Of a DNA stretch of 64,000 nucleotides, positions 33,736-45,846 are shown piece by piece. Numbering within the stretch: position 1 is the first letter of the stretch; each line of letters opens with the position of its first letter. The stretch is from Adiantum capillus-veneris (lineage: Eukaryota > Streptophyta > Polypodiopsida > Polypodiales > Pteridaceae). The stretch lies in contig CM043963.1 of the NCBI GenBank assembly GCA_014529385.2, positions 103,954,912 through 104,018,911 on the forward strand, given 5' to 3'. The notes under the pieces were generated by a model. It did no database searches and had not been told where the DNA came from. It worked only from the letters and a program-made list of their open reading frames with translations. Position numbers and translations under genes: made by a program.

Positions 33736-34360
33736 TGCATGTTTTGGTCATCTGAATTGTGCCAGTTTGCTGCGTTTGCAAAAATCTGATATGGTTGCTT
33801 CTTTGCCGTCTCTTGAAGCACCTGTCAAACATGTTTCTGAAGGCTGTATTTTGGGTAAGATGCAGTGTTATAAGTTTCCAAAGGATGGTTCAGTTTGGGC
33901 CACATGCGGGTTGCAACTTGTGCATAGTGATGTTTGTGGGCCCATGCAAACTCCATCCTTGGGCAATCACATGTACTTCGTGACTTTCATTGATGATTAC
34001 TCCAGGCATGCATGGGTATTCTCGCTTAAAACGAAGTCCGAAGTTTTTATGTGCTTCAAACAATTTCTGGCTATGGCTGAAAATGTCTCGAAATGTACTA
34101 TGGTCACCCTCCATTCCGATCGAGGGGGGGAGTATATGTCTCATGAATTTAATGCATTTCTAGCTAGTCGTGGGATAAAACACCAATGTACAGTGCCTTA
34201 TACACCTCAGCAAAATGGTGTTGCTGAGAGGATAAACAGGTCTCTAACGGAAATGGCACAATGTATGGTCAAAAGTCAAGCTTTGCCGCATTCTTTTTGG
34301 CTTGAGGCCATCATGTGTGCCATGTATGTACTTAACAGGTGTTCTACAAAAGCTTTGTAG
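33736..34360 (+). pseudogene. Copia-1 C integrase
   Basis: The catalytic core is complete: VHSDVCGPMQT (first Asp), HSDRGGEYMS (second Asp) and QNGVAERINRSL (Glu), open from 33767 to a TAG at 34358. The zinc module has SEGCILGKMQ, with the first Cys of C-x2-C changed to Ser. This is the only Copia-1 copy here with all three core acidic residues. Confidence 0.9.
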
Positions 34361-34411
34361 TCTATTACTCCATATGAATCATGGCATGATAGAAAGCCTT
34401 CTATTGAGCAC

Positions 34412-35653
34412 ATGAGTGTTTTTGGCTGTTTGGCATATGCTTTGGTGCCACAAACACAGCGCAGAAACTTGGATGATAAGGCTATCAAATGTATTTTTGT
34501 TGGTTATAGTGCTGAAAGCAAAGGTTACAGGTTGTATCATCCGCAAACAAAACGTATTCTGGTTTCACAGGATGTAGTGTTTGTGGAAGATTCTGTTCAG
34601 CCCTTGCTATCATGTACTAGAGACAGTAATGTAAGCTCACAGGACATTTATGACACTTTGTTGCCTCTTTTCAGTGGTGGAAATACGAATGTAAGTTCCA
34701 ATGAGGCAAATGTACAGCCTATGGGGGTTTCTAGAAATGCTATAGATCAGCCTATTACTGATGCAGATGTACATGATGTACTTGATGAGGAAAGGGCTGA
34801 AAATGAGCAGGCTAGAGGTATGCCAAAATGGCTGGTGTACACCTTGCGTGATAGTAAATTGGATGCACCTTTGTCTAGCTGTACTCGTTTAGGCTCTCGT
34901 CATGCATCTTATGTATCACATTGTTATGTTTTCGTTGTGTCTAGCTTACATGATGTTGAGGAGCCTCTGTCTTTTGATGAAGCACAAAATTTAGAAAATT
35001 GGATGGCTGCCATGAAATCAGAATATGATGCACTTATAGAAAATGACACATGGACTTTATGTGATTTACCTCCTGGCAAAAAGGCCATTGGTACAAAGTG
35101 GATTTACAAGTTGAAACGCAAGCCGGATGGTGAGATTGATTGCCATAAGGCTCGACTTGTTGCAAAGGGTTATGCACAACAAAAAGGCATTGACTATGAA
35201 GAGACTTTTGCTCCCACTTGTCGTATGACTACTGTGAGTTTTCTATGTGCATTGGCAACTCATTTTGGTTGGGATGTACATCAATTAGACATTGTTACTG
35301 ATTTCTTGAATGGTGATATATTTGAGAAAGTTTATGTAACGTAGCCTTGCGGTTTTGTCATAAAAGGACAAGAGGACAAAGTGTGCAGATGTAAGAAGGC
35401 TTTGTATGGGTGGAAGCAATCTCCTCGTGCTTGGTATGAGAAAGCTAACACTCATTTGGTCAAACGAGGCTTTTGTAACAGTCCAACAGAAAGCACATTG
35501 TATGTAAAGCGTGAGGGTGATGTACTTCTCATTGTGGTTCTTTATGTCGATGATTTGCTGATCACTGGACCAAATGAGAGACATATTGCTGAATTTAAGG
35601 CTGATTTGAATGCTACTTTAAAGATGAAAGATTTGGGGTTGTTGCATCATTAG
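34412..35653 (+). pseudogene. Copia-1 C integrase C-terminus and reverse transcriptase
   Basis: An open 310-codon stretch covers FGCLAYALVPQ, KCIFVGYSAESKGYRLY and the RT start KWIYKLKRKPDGEID, VAKGYAQQKGIDYEETFAP and VHQLDIVTDFLNGDIFE. A TAG at 35342 precedes KKALYGWKQSPRAWY and the active site YVDD (35543-35554). Another TAG follows LLHH at 35651. Confidence 0.9.
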
Positions 35654-35659
35654 TTGGGT

Positions 35660-36495
35660 ATACAGTTTAAGCATTGTGATGGTGGTGTTGCCTTATGCCA
35701 AAAAAAGTTACATAGAGACATTGCTATGTAGGTTTCAACTTGAGGATTGCAAACTCCACTCCCATGGAAACATGTTTGAAGTTGAGTCTACATGATACTG
35801 GCGATCTTGCTGATGTCACTCTTTACCAAAATGTTGTTGGCTGCCTCATTTATGTATGCAACACGAGGCCGGATATTTAGTTTGAAGTTTCACAGGTCAG
35901 CAGATTTATGCATAGCCCAGGGTCTAAGCATTGGCAGGACGTCAAGAGGATTTTTCGCTACCTTAATGCCACTTTACATCTTGGCTTGTTTTATCCCAAG
36001 TGGGGATCATTGCTGCTAGACTTACATGCTTTTTCGGACTCAGATTGGGCTGGTTGTTTTGACACTCTAGTGTCCACAAGTGGTTTTTGTTTCATGCTTG
36101 GCAGTCCATGTATATCATGGTTGAGCAAGAAGCAACCTACTGTGGCCACTTTGAGTTGTGAGGCTGAGTACAGGGCAGTCTTCACAGCTACGGTTGAGTG
36201 TGTATGGCTCAGACACCTTATGGATGATTTGGGTGTTGGACAGGACACTGCCAACACTATCTAAACTGATAGTCAGAGGAAATTGAGAGTTGCGAGGAAC
36301 CCAATTTTTCATGCTCGCACAAAGCACATCGAGGTGCATTACCACTATGTCAGGGAGAGACTCACAACAAGAGAGATCAGCTTGGCTTATGTGCCCACAC
36401 AGGACAACCTTGCAGATATTTTCACAAAGGCATTGTCTTGTGAGAAGCTTGAAGCTTTCTGCAAAGCTTTGGGATTACTCCCCTTTGTGGACTGA
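35660..36495 (+). pseudogene. Copia-1 C RNase H
   Basis: FSDSDWAGCF, LSCEAEYRAVF and KHIEVHYHYVRE are present. Stops lie at 35876 and 36262 (TAA in NTI.TDSQ), with a frameshift near 35700-35760. The end GLLPFVD and TGA at 36493 match copy W. Confidence 0.88.
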
Positions 36496-36570
36496 TCATG
36501 TCCTCAAGGCATGGCACTTCCCTTTACCCATGTGCCAGCTCTCGTTCACCGCATCACTCCAGGGGGGGTT

Positions 36571-36796
36571 TGTTACCATATACATGTGGTAGTGATGTGT
36601 GTGAACACACTAGGACCGCCGGGGCATTGTTTTCCTCTTTAGGAGGTTTTCCCCCCAGAGCATTGTATATACGCCCATCACTCTAGGGCTATCTATCTTT
36701 CCATTGCACACTAAGTAACACACTCTCTATTGTGTGCCTTGAGCTTCCGTCGTCTTCTCCAAGCTGTGTGTGTTTCTCTGCAGCCCTATTCCAACA
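36571..36796 (+). repeat. Copia-1 C 3' LTR
   Basis: TGTTACC...TTCCAACA after the purine tract CCAGGGGGGGTT at 36558-36569. Confidence 0.95.
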
Positions 36797-36880
36797 ATCA
36801 CTCATTCTCTCATTTGTACAATTCAGGAGTGCTCTTGCTCCATCTCCATCTTATTCTTCATCTCCTTGTGCATGTGTGTG

Positions 36881-36930
<50 letters not shown>
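36797..36930 (+). repeat. Gypsy-2B 5' LTR, piece 2 of 3
   Basis: Matches the reverse complement of about 16160-16225 and 3812-3870: CACTCATTCTCTCATTTGTACA, then the CTTGCTCCATCTCC tract, then a (GT)n/(GA)n microsatellite (36887-36930) where Gypsy-1 inserted. Confidence 0.88.
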
Positions 36931-36934
<4 letters not shown>

Positions 36935-37872
36935 GAGCGGAGGACTACACTTATACATTTTTGCTCACACTCATATTTTTGTAAACACTTATGGTAATAA
37001 ATGTCTTTCCGACATTTCATTTTTTGATGGAGGCGATTCATTGTAATTAGCGGGACTCAATTGAGTTTCCAGCTTGTATTCCCCAAGTAGTTTCACCTCC
37101 TTATGTAATTAGATTAGAGATGTGTTCACACCTCGAAGGCTGAGGTATAAGAGCCAATTATTGTAAACCTAAGGAAAAGTTTTTTGAATCATTAATCAAG
37201 ATAAGTTTTGAAGCGCTGTGACTGTGTCTGAGAGAGAGAGAGAGAGAGTCTATCCTCTTGCTACGCGATCTACGGAGCCGCCATTGGAGAAGTGACACCG
37301 CCATTGTGTTAGCAACGGCGAGAGCTACGCACCGATACCAAGTGTGCACGCATTCAGCTTCTACGCGAGGTGAGCTCTCATGAACTTCTATGTGAGTTTT
37401 CTCCCTACCTGTGTGTCGGAATTGAGCGTGCCATATATCTATAGAACCGCAGTGAGTAGAGCTACACATTAGTACCATCGGAGTCGGAATTCGGTCACTT
37501 GAATTTTTCGGCCTGTCTTCATACGCGTTTACGGCACAGAGTGGTTACAGGTTGAGATTATATTGTAGATTCATAGAGTATTGTCCTTACCTAGTGTAGA
37601 GACCCCCCTTTGAGTTTGAGGCTGATTCGATGACTTTAGATCATGTTTCGGATAGCATTTGTTTGTAGTACGAATTTCAGTCATTTGCGTATTTGAGAAC
37701 TTAGGTTTGATTTCCTTGGTAGTGTTGTCATTAGAAGGTCAAGTAGGTGATTTGACACCCACCTATTTGTTTCCATGCGCTCGCGGGTCAAGCTCCGTCC
37801 TTGTCTGACATTCTTGTTTGTCGGTTGAGCTCTCGCTATCATAGCCACGGCTAGCGGCATAACCGCCCAACA
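36931..37872 (+). repeat. Gypsy-1 5' LTR
   Basis: Begins AGTTGAGCGGAGGAC, where the 3' LTR begins TGTTAAGCGGAGGAC, so the first base of TG is altered. It ends CCGCCCAACA. It holds a short (GA) array (37230-37248) that is about 106 bp in the 3' LTR. Confidence 0.92.
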
Positions 37873-37874
37873 TT

Positions 37875-37892
37875 TGGCGCCGCTGCCGTGGA
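37875..37892 (+). other. Gypsy-1 primer binding site, tRNA-Asp
   Basis: TGGCGCCGCTGCCGTGGA: 16 of 18 bases match the complement of the plant tRNA-Asp 3' end (compare the exact site of Gypsy-2A). Confidence 0.9.
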
Positions 37893-39506
37893 CGAGAGCC
37901 CTAAGTAGGTGACCTTAGACTAATCCTACGAGGTGAATTGTTTCATTTACTTTGTATATTTTTGTTAGAAAGGTCTAGGAGTGGTGGACTCCGAGGATCT
38001 TTGAGAGGTACTAGGAAACTCGTGGTATTCCAGGGTCTTTCGTGTTTGACAGTTTTTTAGTTTAGATTAGATTGATTTTTGTTGGTGTTGAGTGGTTGTT
38101 AAGATTGAGGTATTTGCTAGTCCGTGTGTGACAGTGAATCTCTTTAAGCTCACCATTGAAAAAACCCATTTTATGATTAGAAGTAGCTTAGGTAGGACTT
38201 GAATTGATCCTGATCTAGAGCTATTAATCAGTGATTTATTTGCTTGATGTGTTTGTTTACATGTTAGATCACTAAACCGTTGATTTGGTAGTGAAACTTG
38301 CATAAACAAAGTTCAGAGAAATTTTCTATGAAACTGAGTGTTGCTGAGCACTTAAGAGAGCTCTTCGAAGAGTTATGTGCCAAAAAATTGGAATTCTGTA
38401 ACATTAGACATCATACGCGTATGATGTCTTAAGGGCTAAACAGAGACCAAATTGAAAATATTACATTACCAGAGTGTTCAGAAGGGGGGTTTTACCCTAA
38501 GATCAACATAAAACAAGGGCTTTAACACTTCTAGAAACTCAAAATACCAAGTCAGAGTTCAAAAAAAACACAAAGAATAGGGAAAATTGATTCAGAGCTC
38601 ATTTTTGCATTCAAACTTGATAAAAACACTTGAAACTCAAAGATAAACACTTGGAGAAGCGTAAAATAGAAAATTGGGCAAATCTGTGAAAAGAGATCAT
38701 ACGCGTATAATGTCTTTTTGCACTTGCTGATGTGATTTTTGAATTTTGACTTGACAACATTGTTGCAAACATAGTGAATAGCTGAAATATCAAGTTTGGA
38801 CCAAAATTGGACAAAAAGACATCATACGCGTATGATGTCTCCAACCTAATTCTGGGAAAATTTTGACATTTTACTATCACAGCTCCTTTATACTAGTGGT
38901 CTAGAGCTTGTATTTCAAGTTTCATATCATTTGGATCACATTTGATCCCAGGTAAGTCAAAAATCAGTAAATTGCCCAGAAAAGCCTAATCTGGCTATAA
39001 CTTGCACAACCAGAGTTCAAATTGAATTTTGTGATTGGATAGAGCATAAGGGTGCTACTGGGAGTGAGCAAAGAAAAAATATCCAAAATCTGTGAAAAAA
39101 GACATCATACGCGTATAATGTCTTTTTTGAGAAAATCTGATACAAAATTTTCACTTGAGATAACAGAAGTCTTCCAATTGACAAAACAAACCATTTGACC
39201 AAGTATCACTCAGTTTGGACCACTTTTGATCACAAAAACGGGGATAAAACAAACTGCCGAGACTGAAAAGTTAGATTCCTCTGGGGGGATTGATGAATTT
39301 GAGATCCGGTAGATATCTCCATAATAACCAAGCGAGACAAAGAGAACAAGCGAGTGTTATATCAACCGAGGAGAGTGTGAACCAAAGTGTAGTGCGACCG
39401 TTAGAGCCGATCCTTGAAGGAAGTATTTCCGATACTTCTTCAGAGAGATCTTACGAGATTTTCCACTGAACACTTAGGATAATTGAACTTAAACGAAAGA
39501 GAAAAC
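37893..39506 (+). other. Gypsy-1 leader
   Basis: 1.6 kb with no supported ORF between primer site and gag ATG. Its second half is built of diverged 283-bp units, each carrying the palindrome described in the next entry. Confidence 0.8.
38406..39123. repeat. palindrome cluster 1 (four copies)
   Basis: 24-bp palindrome whose 20-base core is ACATCATACGCGTATGATGT, flanked by AG and CT. Copies: 38406-38429 (perfect), 38692-38715 (two changes), 38817-38840 (perfect), 39100-39123 (one change). Start-to-start distances are 286, 125 and 283 bp. The spacers share phrases such as CAAGTTTCATATCATTTGG with cluster 2 but are strongly diverged. Confidence 0.95.
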
Positions 39507-40302
39507 ATGGCAGCAAGACCATCAAACCCTTCGGCCGCAATGAAGCTATTGTTCATCAAGTATCAATATGACAACAAGCAAGGTGCCAAGATCTACAAAG
39601 ATGGTATGGACCGCAACTGTGTGAAAAATAGAAGATAGACCAAGTGAGTTCAAGGACTTAGTGCCTGTGAGCTATAGCGGAGATAGGTACCTAGATGATG
39701 AAGGTATCATGTACATGGTACTCCTGAATCCTAACATTGTGGACAAGTGGGGATTTATGGGCACGAAAGCCAAAGTAGATGAAGAACCCGAAGAGAAAGC
39801 ACCAACAATGAGCTTCCCTAATGCTAGATTAAGACGAGAAAATGAAACTTTGAGAATCAACAGAGACAACGTCTATGTGGGGTTATACAAGTATAATAAT
39901 GGAGAGGAAGATCTCTATTATAGATGAGAGGAACCCTACGTCGATGAGTTGACAGAGCAGAAAAGACTTTATGTCTTTACCTACACATAGGGATCAGAAA
40001 CGAACATTGTCGCATACGACAAGTATGGAAGACGATATGCAACAATCGATAAAAAGGATTTGGAAGGATACACATACTTTGGGGGACCACTCCACCATTA
40101 TTATGTCACTCCAAGCCCACTGAGACCAGCACCTACAACTGTCATGCCAGACCTGATGGCAACACGTAGAGAGAGGACTCATGTAACTGAATCTTTCAGT
40201 CAATCTCATTATTCTATGCCAAGCCCAATGGGAACATTACATTCTAGAGAGTCAATGGCTATGAATCGAGCTAGTGCAGTTCCATTCTCTACACATACTA
40301 CA
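39507..40302 (+). pseudogene. Gypsy-1 gag, N-terminal part
   Basis: The best start is the ATG at 39507 (MAARPSNPSAAMKLLF) after an A-rich leader. A TAG near 39633 and frame changes follow; open pieces include YSGDRYLDDEGIMYMV, NARLRRENETL and, from 40060, EGYTYFGGPLHHYYV. I do not recognise a domain here; its position makes it the gag N-terminus. Copia-2 cuts it at the CTACA duplication (40298-40302). The frame continues at 45847. Confidence 0.7.
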
Positions 40303-40494
40303 TGTTGGGGTATAAAGCCCAATGTGGTCGCCCAGGTAAGTGGGCGGGCCGCCAGGTATGTACACATATTCTTTTGTAAAAACCTAATAAGAACTCACTA
40401 TGATCTACACATTACAGTAGAGCGAGTTCACCATATCGTCGTGCTCTTCTTCTCGCACTCTCTCTCGCGTCGCACTTCCGCTCGTACTCCTTCA
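40303..40494 (+). repeat. Copia-2 5' LTR
   Basis: TGTTGGGGTATAAAGCCC...ACTCCTTCA, 192 bp. A TATAAAG occurs near the start. The primer site ACTGGTATCAGAGCTC follows at 40495-40510, matching initiator-Met tRNA. Confidence 0.96.
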
Positions 40495-40510
40495 ACTGGT
40501 ATCAGAGCTC

Positions 40511-41580
40511 AGATCGAGGCTCGGGGCAGCACTGCAGGAGGCTAGAGTCACCAGCTCAGATTGGAGTGAAATTCGACAGGCAAAGACACGGCCCCAAATC
40601 TTGTGGGAAAGCCCGTAGGACTTGGTGTGCTCAGAATTTCATTCTGAGGTCATCTCGGTCACCGTTCGGCTTCGACAAAGTTCTGCGCAGGCCATTTTCG
40701 ATTACGTGGTCTCAGCGGGTGCAGATCCGACTCTACAAATTTGGGTTTTTTGGCTTACGGCTGCAGGTGCTGAGGATATCGACACTCCCAGAGTGTTGAT
40801 TTGTGGCTGTCTACACATCGAAGGACGGCTCACAGTTCTTGGAGGCGTGTCACATACGACACGGGCACATCTACACACAGACTGTAGGCGACATCCACTA
40901 GTTCATCAGGTAGCTTGTGTTTGCTGCTTGCTATTCCAGATTTCATCCTGACATTGCAGGTACTTCCACATGGGATGTATTGTCAGAGATGATGTATGTT
41001 TGTTGAGGGTTTGTTGGCTGTGAGTCACGCAGCAAACAACCGCCGCAGCGGTTACAGCATATAGTGGAAAATTGTGGATGTATGACTTTGTGGGAAGTCT
41101 ATGTACTGTCAGATTTACTGTAGCCTTTGTTGAGGGTCGAGTGACGTTTTATTGAGCTGGGGGATTCTCGAATGTTGAGATCCTTTTGGTGATACAGGTC
41201 TTGGAGCGATCCCTCGAGCACCCTTAGATAGGCAGCTAGGATGTATTGACTATGAGTTAGACAGTTGGGATTGCATCTTTGCTTTACTGCCGTTGAGGCA
41301 TTGTCACAGTCTATGCTTATAGGACAGTGACAGGACAGTGAGAGACAGTACAGGTGCAAGACAGGTTTACCCGCAGCTTACAGTGTCAGAGAGACAGTGT
41401 TTTTTGAGCTGTTTTTTTAGTACACCAGAGCCATTTTACAAAGGAGACTCTGCCAAAATTTATGCAGAATCTGAAGCTTTCTTGGTTCATTTGACAGGTT
41501 GATATTGGTTCAAAGGTCAATTTACAGGGGAAACTCTGCCGAATGTTTCCCAGGAAAGTAAACCACTGTGAAGCGTAGCT
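40511..41580 (+). other. Copia-2 leader
   Basis: About 1.07 kb between primer site and gag ATG; no coherent coding content. It is unusually long for a copia leader. Confidence 0.7.
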
Positions 41581-42480
41581 ATGGCTGGATCACAGGAAAC
41601 TGCTCTTTACAATATCAAGAAGCTGGATGGAACCAATTTCCCATTGTGGAAGAAGTAGATTTGGCACGTGTTGGTACAAAAGAAGCAGATAAAACCTATA
41701 AAGCTCAAGGGGATAAAACCAGAAGATATGGACGAAGATGAATGGAGCGAAATGGATGAATTGGCACTTTCTACCATTATGCTGACTTTGGCAGAAAGCG
41801 TTTACTTCAATGTAGCAGAAGAGATGTCGGCTTATCAAGCATGGTTAAAGCTAAGTGATCTTTATGAGAAGCAGAGTGCAGCTTCACAGGTATATTGGCT
41901 TAAGAAGCTTGTTGACTTGAAGATGAAAGAAGGGACACCTATGTCCAATCATCTGAATGAATTCAACACAATCTATAGTCAGTTGTCAGCTCAAGGTGTC
42001 AAGTTTGATGAACCTGTTAGAGCTATGTTCCTGTTGATCACATTGACGAAAAGTTGGGACACTTTTCGCACAGCTTTGAGTAATTCTGCACCTCCACATG
42101 GTTTGAACATAGCAGGTGTAGAAGGAAGTCTGCTTACTGAAGAAACCAATAGAAAGACAATGGACAAAGGCAAAGGAACAACCTTAGTTGTCAGGGGAAG
42201 GACCAAAGAAAAGTACAAAGGTGGAAAGAGGAATCAGTCTCGTAGCAAGTCCCGCAGTGCTAAAGGCAAGAGTGACATAGAATGCTACCATTGTGGCAAG
42301 AAGGGTCACATGAAAAGAGACTGCAGAGAATGGAAATCAGAAAAAGGCAAAGAGAAAGCTAAAGACCATGGTGAGAAGAACAAGTCCTTAGTGAAGATTC
42401 AAGAAATAAATGTGACAAACACTGTTGCAGAGGATGACAGTCTAGTGTCAAGAGACATCTACTTCTTGAAGAATACAATG
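41581..42480 (+). pseudogene. Copia-2 gag
   Basis: Starts at ATG 41581 (MAGSQETALYNIKKLDG), as the conserved copia gag N-terminus LDGTNFPLWKK follows. A TAG at 41656-41658 interrupts it after 25 codons, then it is open. LSDLYEKQSAASQ and LNEFNTIYSQL are typical of the copia gag core. The zinc knuckle CYHCGKKGHMKRDC (42283-42324) is intact. A basic stretch rich in Lys, Arg and Ser precedes it. Confidence 0.92.
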
Positions 42481-43074
42481 GACTCAGCTCTTCTTACAGC
42501 ATCTGATGGAAATGCATTGAGTGACTGGATTATAGACTCAGGAGCATCACTTCATGTGTCTCCAAACAAGGAGTGGTTTACTTATTATGTGACCACTAAA
42601 GATCATGTTCGGCTAGGCAATGGGCAGACATGTGAGATCTTAGGTGTTGGAGATGTTCAATTGAAGTTTCAGAATGGCTCTTCTTTCACGCTGAAGAATG
42701 TGAGACATGTTCCCGCAATTACAAAGAGCTTGATCAGCACAGGTTTACTTGATGATGCTGGCTACGTCACCACTTTTGGACAAAACATGTGGAAGATATC
42801 CAAGGGTTCTATGACAGTAGCACATGGAGTAAAGTCTGGAGGACTTTACATGATTTATGTATCAAATGTCTCTAAAAATATAATCAATGTAACCGAGCAG
42901 CCGAACGTTTCTTTGTGGCATAGCCGGTTAGGACATATGTCCAAGAAGGGAATGGAAATTTTGTCTCGTTCTGGTTATTTGCCTGGCTTTTCATTTAATG
43001 ATTTTGAATTCTGTGAACATTGTCTGTATGGTAAGCAAACACAGCAGCCACATAAGCATAGAAGCAGTAGATGA
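42481..43074 (+). pseudogene. Copia-2 protease and integrase zinc module
   Basis: In frame with gag. Protease active site DSG at 42535-42543 (DWIIDSGASLHVS). The pre-integrase zinc module follows: LWHSRLGHMSKKGMEIL ... CEHCLYGKQ, with both His and both Cys. A TGA at 43072-43074 ends the frame; it reads through to the integrase core in the same frame, so a CGA-to-TGA change is likely. Confidence 0.92.
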
Positions 43075-43800
43075 GATACACAGTTGGCACTTGTTCATAG
43101 TGATTTGTGTGGACCTATGCCTAACCTATCTCTAGGGGGATCTTCTTACTTTATGACATTTATAGATGATTACTCGAGGAAAGTATGGGTTTACTTTCTC
43201 AAGCACAAGGATGAAGCATTTAGTGTTTTCAAAAGGTTTGTGACACTTGTGGAGAATCAGAGTGGCAAGAAGCTTAAATGCTTACGCACTGACAATGGTG
43301 GAGAGTATGTTTCAAAGGCCTTTCACGACTTTTGTGAGTCAAAAGGTATAAAACGTGAACTTACTGCTCCTTACAATCCTCCTCAAAATGGTGTTGCTGA
43401 GAGGATGAATAGGACCATACAAGAGAAGGTCAGAAGTATGTTGTCTAATGCACAACTGCCAAATGCGTTTTGGGCTGAAGCTGTATCAACAGTTGTTCAT
43501 CTTGTAAATAGATCTCCTAGCAAGGTTTTGCAGAAGGATTCAGTGCTAGAGATGGTATGGTCAGGCAAAATGCCCTCATACAAGCATCTCAGAGTCTTTG
43601 GTTGTGAGGCATATACTCACGTTCCAAAGGAATTTAGGAACAAACTTGAGCCAAAGAGTAGAAAGTGCATCTTCCTAGGCTATGGTAATTCTGGTGAGAT
43701 GGGGTACAGACTTTGGGATCCCGAATCCAGAAAGGTTGTCCGCAACAATGATGTTCACTTTAATGAATCCAAATATCATTCTAAACCAGAGAGGGTTGAG
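43075..43800 (+). pseudogene. Copia-2 integrase core
   Basis: Catalytic residues complete: Asp in VHSDLCGPM (43102), Asp in LRTDNGGEY (43291) and Glu in QNGVAERMNR (43399). The C-terminal signature KCIFLGYGNSGEMGYRLWD is present. It is open and in frame with the downstream RT. Confidence 0.94.
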
Positions 43801-45000
43801 GAGATTAGAAGAGTTGTCTTCCAAGAAGATGGACCTGCACGTGCAAGACAAAATGTCAGGGCTCAAGAGGAGCAAGGACATGATAGATTGGAACCACAGG
43901 TTGTGGCTGAGCCTGAGCCACCTATTGTGCGTAGATCTGGACGTGTCACGCGACCTCCTAATAGGTTTTTTCCATCTATGAACTATGTCATGTTGACTGA
44001 TTGCAATGAGCCTTCATGTTACAAGGAAGTAGTGCAAATGAAGGACTCCGGGAATTGGCAATTGGCCATGCAGTCAGAGATGACAGCTCTGCATAAAAAC
44101 CAGACATGGAAGCTAGTTAAATTACCATGGGGCAAAAAGGCTCTACCCTGTAAATGGGTTTACAGGTATAAGATCACCGCTCATGATAGTCAGCCAAAGT
44201 ACAAAGCAAGGCTTGTTGCCAAGGGCTTTAAGGAAGAACAAGGCATTGACTTTGATGAAGTCTTCTCTCCGGTGGTCAAGATGACTACATTGAGATGCTT
44301 TCTTGCATTGGTTGCCATATTAGATTTGGTGTTGCACCAAATGGATGTCAAGACAGCGTTCTTGCATGGTGATTTAAATGTGGAAATTTACATGCAGCAG
44401 CCAGAAGGGTTTGTTGAGAAAGGCAAGGAAGATTGGGTATGCCAGTTGTTAAAGAGTCTTTATGGCTTAAAACAATCACCGGGGCATGGTACCATAAATT
44501 CCACAAGTTTATGCTTTCTCAAGGCTACAAACATAGTGAGTTCGATCACTGTCTATATACAAAGAAGGCTAAGGATGGTAGTTGGCTGATCCTTATTTTG
44601 TATGTGGATGACATGTTGATTGCTGGCAAGCACTTGGAAGAAATTTCAGCTTTGAAGTCAAAGATGGCAAAATCATTTGACATGAAAGACATGGGTGAGG
44701 CAAGTCATATACTTGGTATGCGCATTGAGAGAGACAGATCAAAGAAGTTGATTTGGTTATCTCAAACAGAGTATATTGACAAGGTTTTGCAATGTTTCAA
44801 TATGGAGAAGGGAAAGGCACTGAGTGTTCCATTGCCACCATATGTGAAACTTAGCAAACAAGATTGTCCTGTGTCTGAGGAAGAACAGGCTGAAATGGAT
44901 AAGATTCCATATGCGTCTGCAGTGGGTATTTTGATGTATGCAATGATTGCTACTCGCCCAGACATTGCATTTGCAGTGGGAGTAGTAAGTCGATACATGT
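43801..45000 (+). pseudogene. Copia-2 reverse transcriptase
   Basis: Begins after the variable RRSGRVTRPPNRF linker. KWVYRYKITAHD, VAKGFKEEQGIDFDEVFSP and LHQMDVKTAFLHGDL are followed by LYGLKQSPGHG, where a one-base loss at about 44481-44484 shifts the frame. It continues as AWYHKFHKFMLSQGYKHSEFD, with active site YVDD at 44601-44612. Confidence 0.94.
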
Positions 45001-45560
45001 CAAACCCAGGCAAGAAACATTGGGAGGCAGTGAAAGGAATATTGAGATACCTGAAAGCTACAAAGAGTATGCGTATATGCTATGGGAGTCAGGAGCTAAG
45101 TGTAAAGGGTTTTACAGACTCAGATTATGCAGGTGACTTAGACAATCGAAGGTCTACGTCAGGGTATGTCTTTACATTGGCTGGTGGAGCAGTATCATGG
45201 TGTTATAGATTACAAGATTGTGTTACTCAGTCTACTACAGAGGCTGAATATGTTGCAACATCAGAGGCATGCAAAGAATCAATTTGTCTTAATCCACTAG
45301 TAACAGATTTGGGAATCAAAGAAGAGATGCCTATGTTATATTGTGATAGTCAAAGTGCTATACAATTGGCTCGCAATCCAGTTTATCACTCAAAGACAAA
45401 GCATGTGGATGTGAAGTATCATTTCATCAGGGAAATGCTCGAGGATAAGAAACTTCAGCTTGTCAAAGTTCACACCACAGAAAATCCTGCTGATCTACTT
45501 ACAAAAGGACTTCCCTCAGAGAGCTTTGCGCATTTTCGCAAACAGTTAGGTGTAGGGTAG
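45001..45560 (+). pseudogene. Copia-2 RNase H
   Basis: In frame with the second RT part. Acidic residues in FTDSDYAGD, STTEAEYVAT and LYCDSQSAI; end motifs KHVDVKYHFIREML and ENPADLLTKGLP; stop at 45558-45560. All catalytic positions look intact. Confidence 0.94.
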
Positions 45561-45649
45561 TACATCACTTCTCTACATCTCTTGTATATTAGCTTGTATA
45601 GTAGCTTCTCTCACACTTAAAGTACCACATTGGACTTTAAGTGGGAGGT

Positions 45650-45841
45650 TGTTGGGGTATAAAGCCCAATGTGGTCGCCCAGGTAAGTGGGCGGGCCGCC
45701 AGGTATGTACACATATTCTTTTGTAAAAACCTAATAAGAACTCACTATGCTCTACACATTACAGTAGAGCGAGTTCACCATATTTTCGTGCTCTTATTCT
45801 CGCACTCTCTCTCGATTCGCACTTCCGCTCGTACTCCTTCA
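45650..45841 (+). repeat. Copia-2 3' LTR
   Basis: 192 bp, TGTTGGGG...CTCCTTCA, preceded by the purine tract AAGTGGGAGGT (45639-45649). Confidence 0.96.
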
Positions 45842-45846
45842 CTACA

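Larger units (their letters stand above)
31678..36796 (+). mobile_element. Copia-1 copy C, complete element
   Basis: Inserted in the Gypsy-2B LTR with the duplication ATCAC (31673-31677, 36797-36801). It has 5' LTR 31678-31905, primer site at 31907, gag to RNase H, purine tract, and 3' LTR 36571-36796. It is the best preserved full copy, yet has at least five stops or frameshifts. The left arm has no insertion here, so it entered after the inverted duplication. Confidence 0.96.
40303..45841 (+). mobile_element. Copia-2, young complete Ty1/copia element
   Basis: 5539 bp with perfect 5-bp duplication CTACA (40298-40302, 45842-45846) and 192-bp LTRs that differ at six positions. It is a different family from Copia-1 (LTR, gag and pol all distinct). 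The coding region (41581-45560) has only two stops and one frameshift, making it the freshest element in the window. It interrupts Gypsy-1 gag. Confidence 0.97.

Noticed and set aside
37516-37526. CATACGCGTTT in both Gypsy-1 LTRs (also near 60909) as a palindrome copy
   Set aside because: Only the central half matches; it may be related but is not palindromic.
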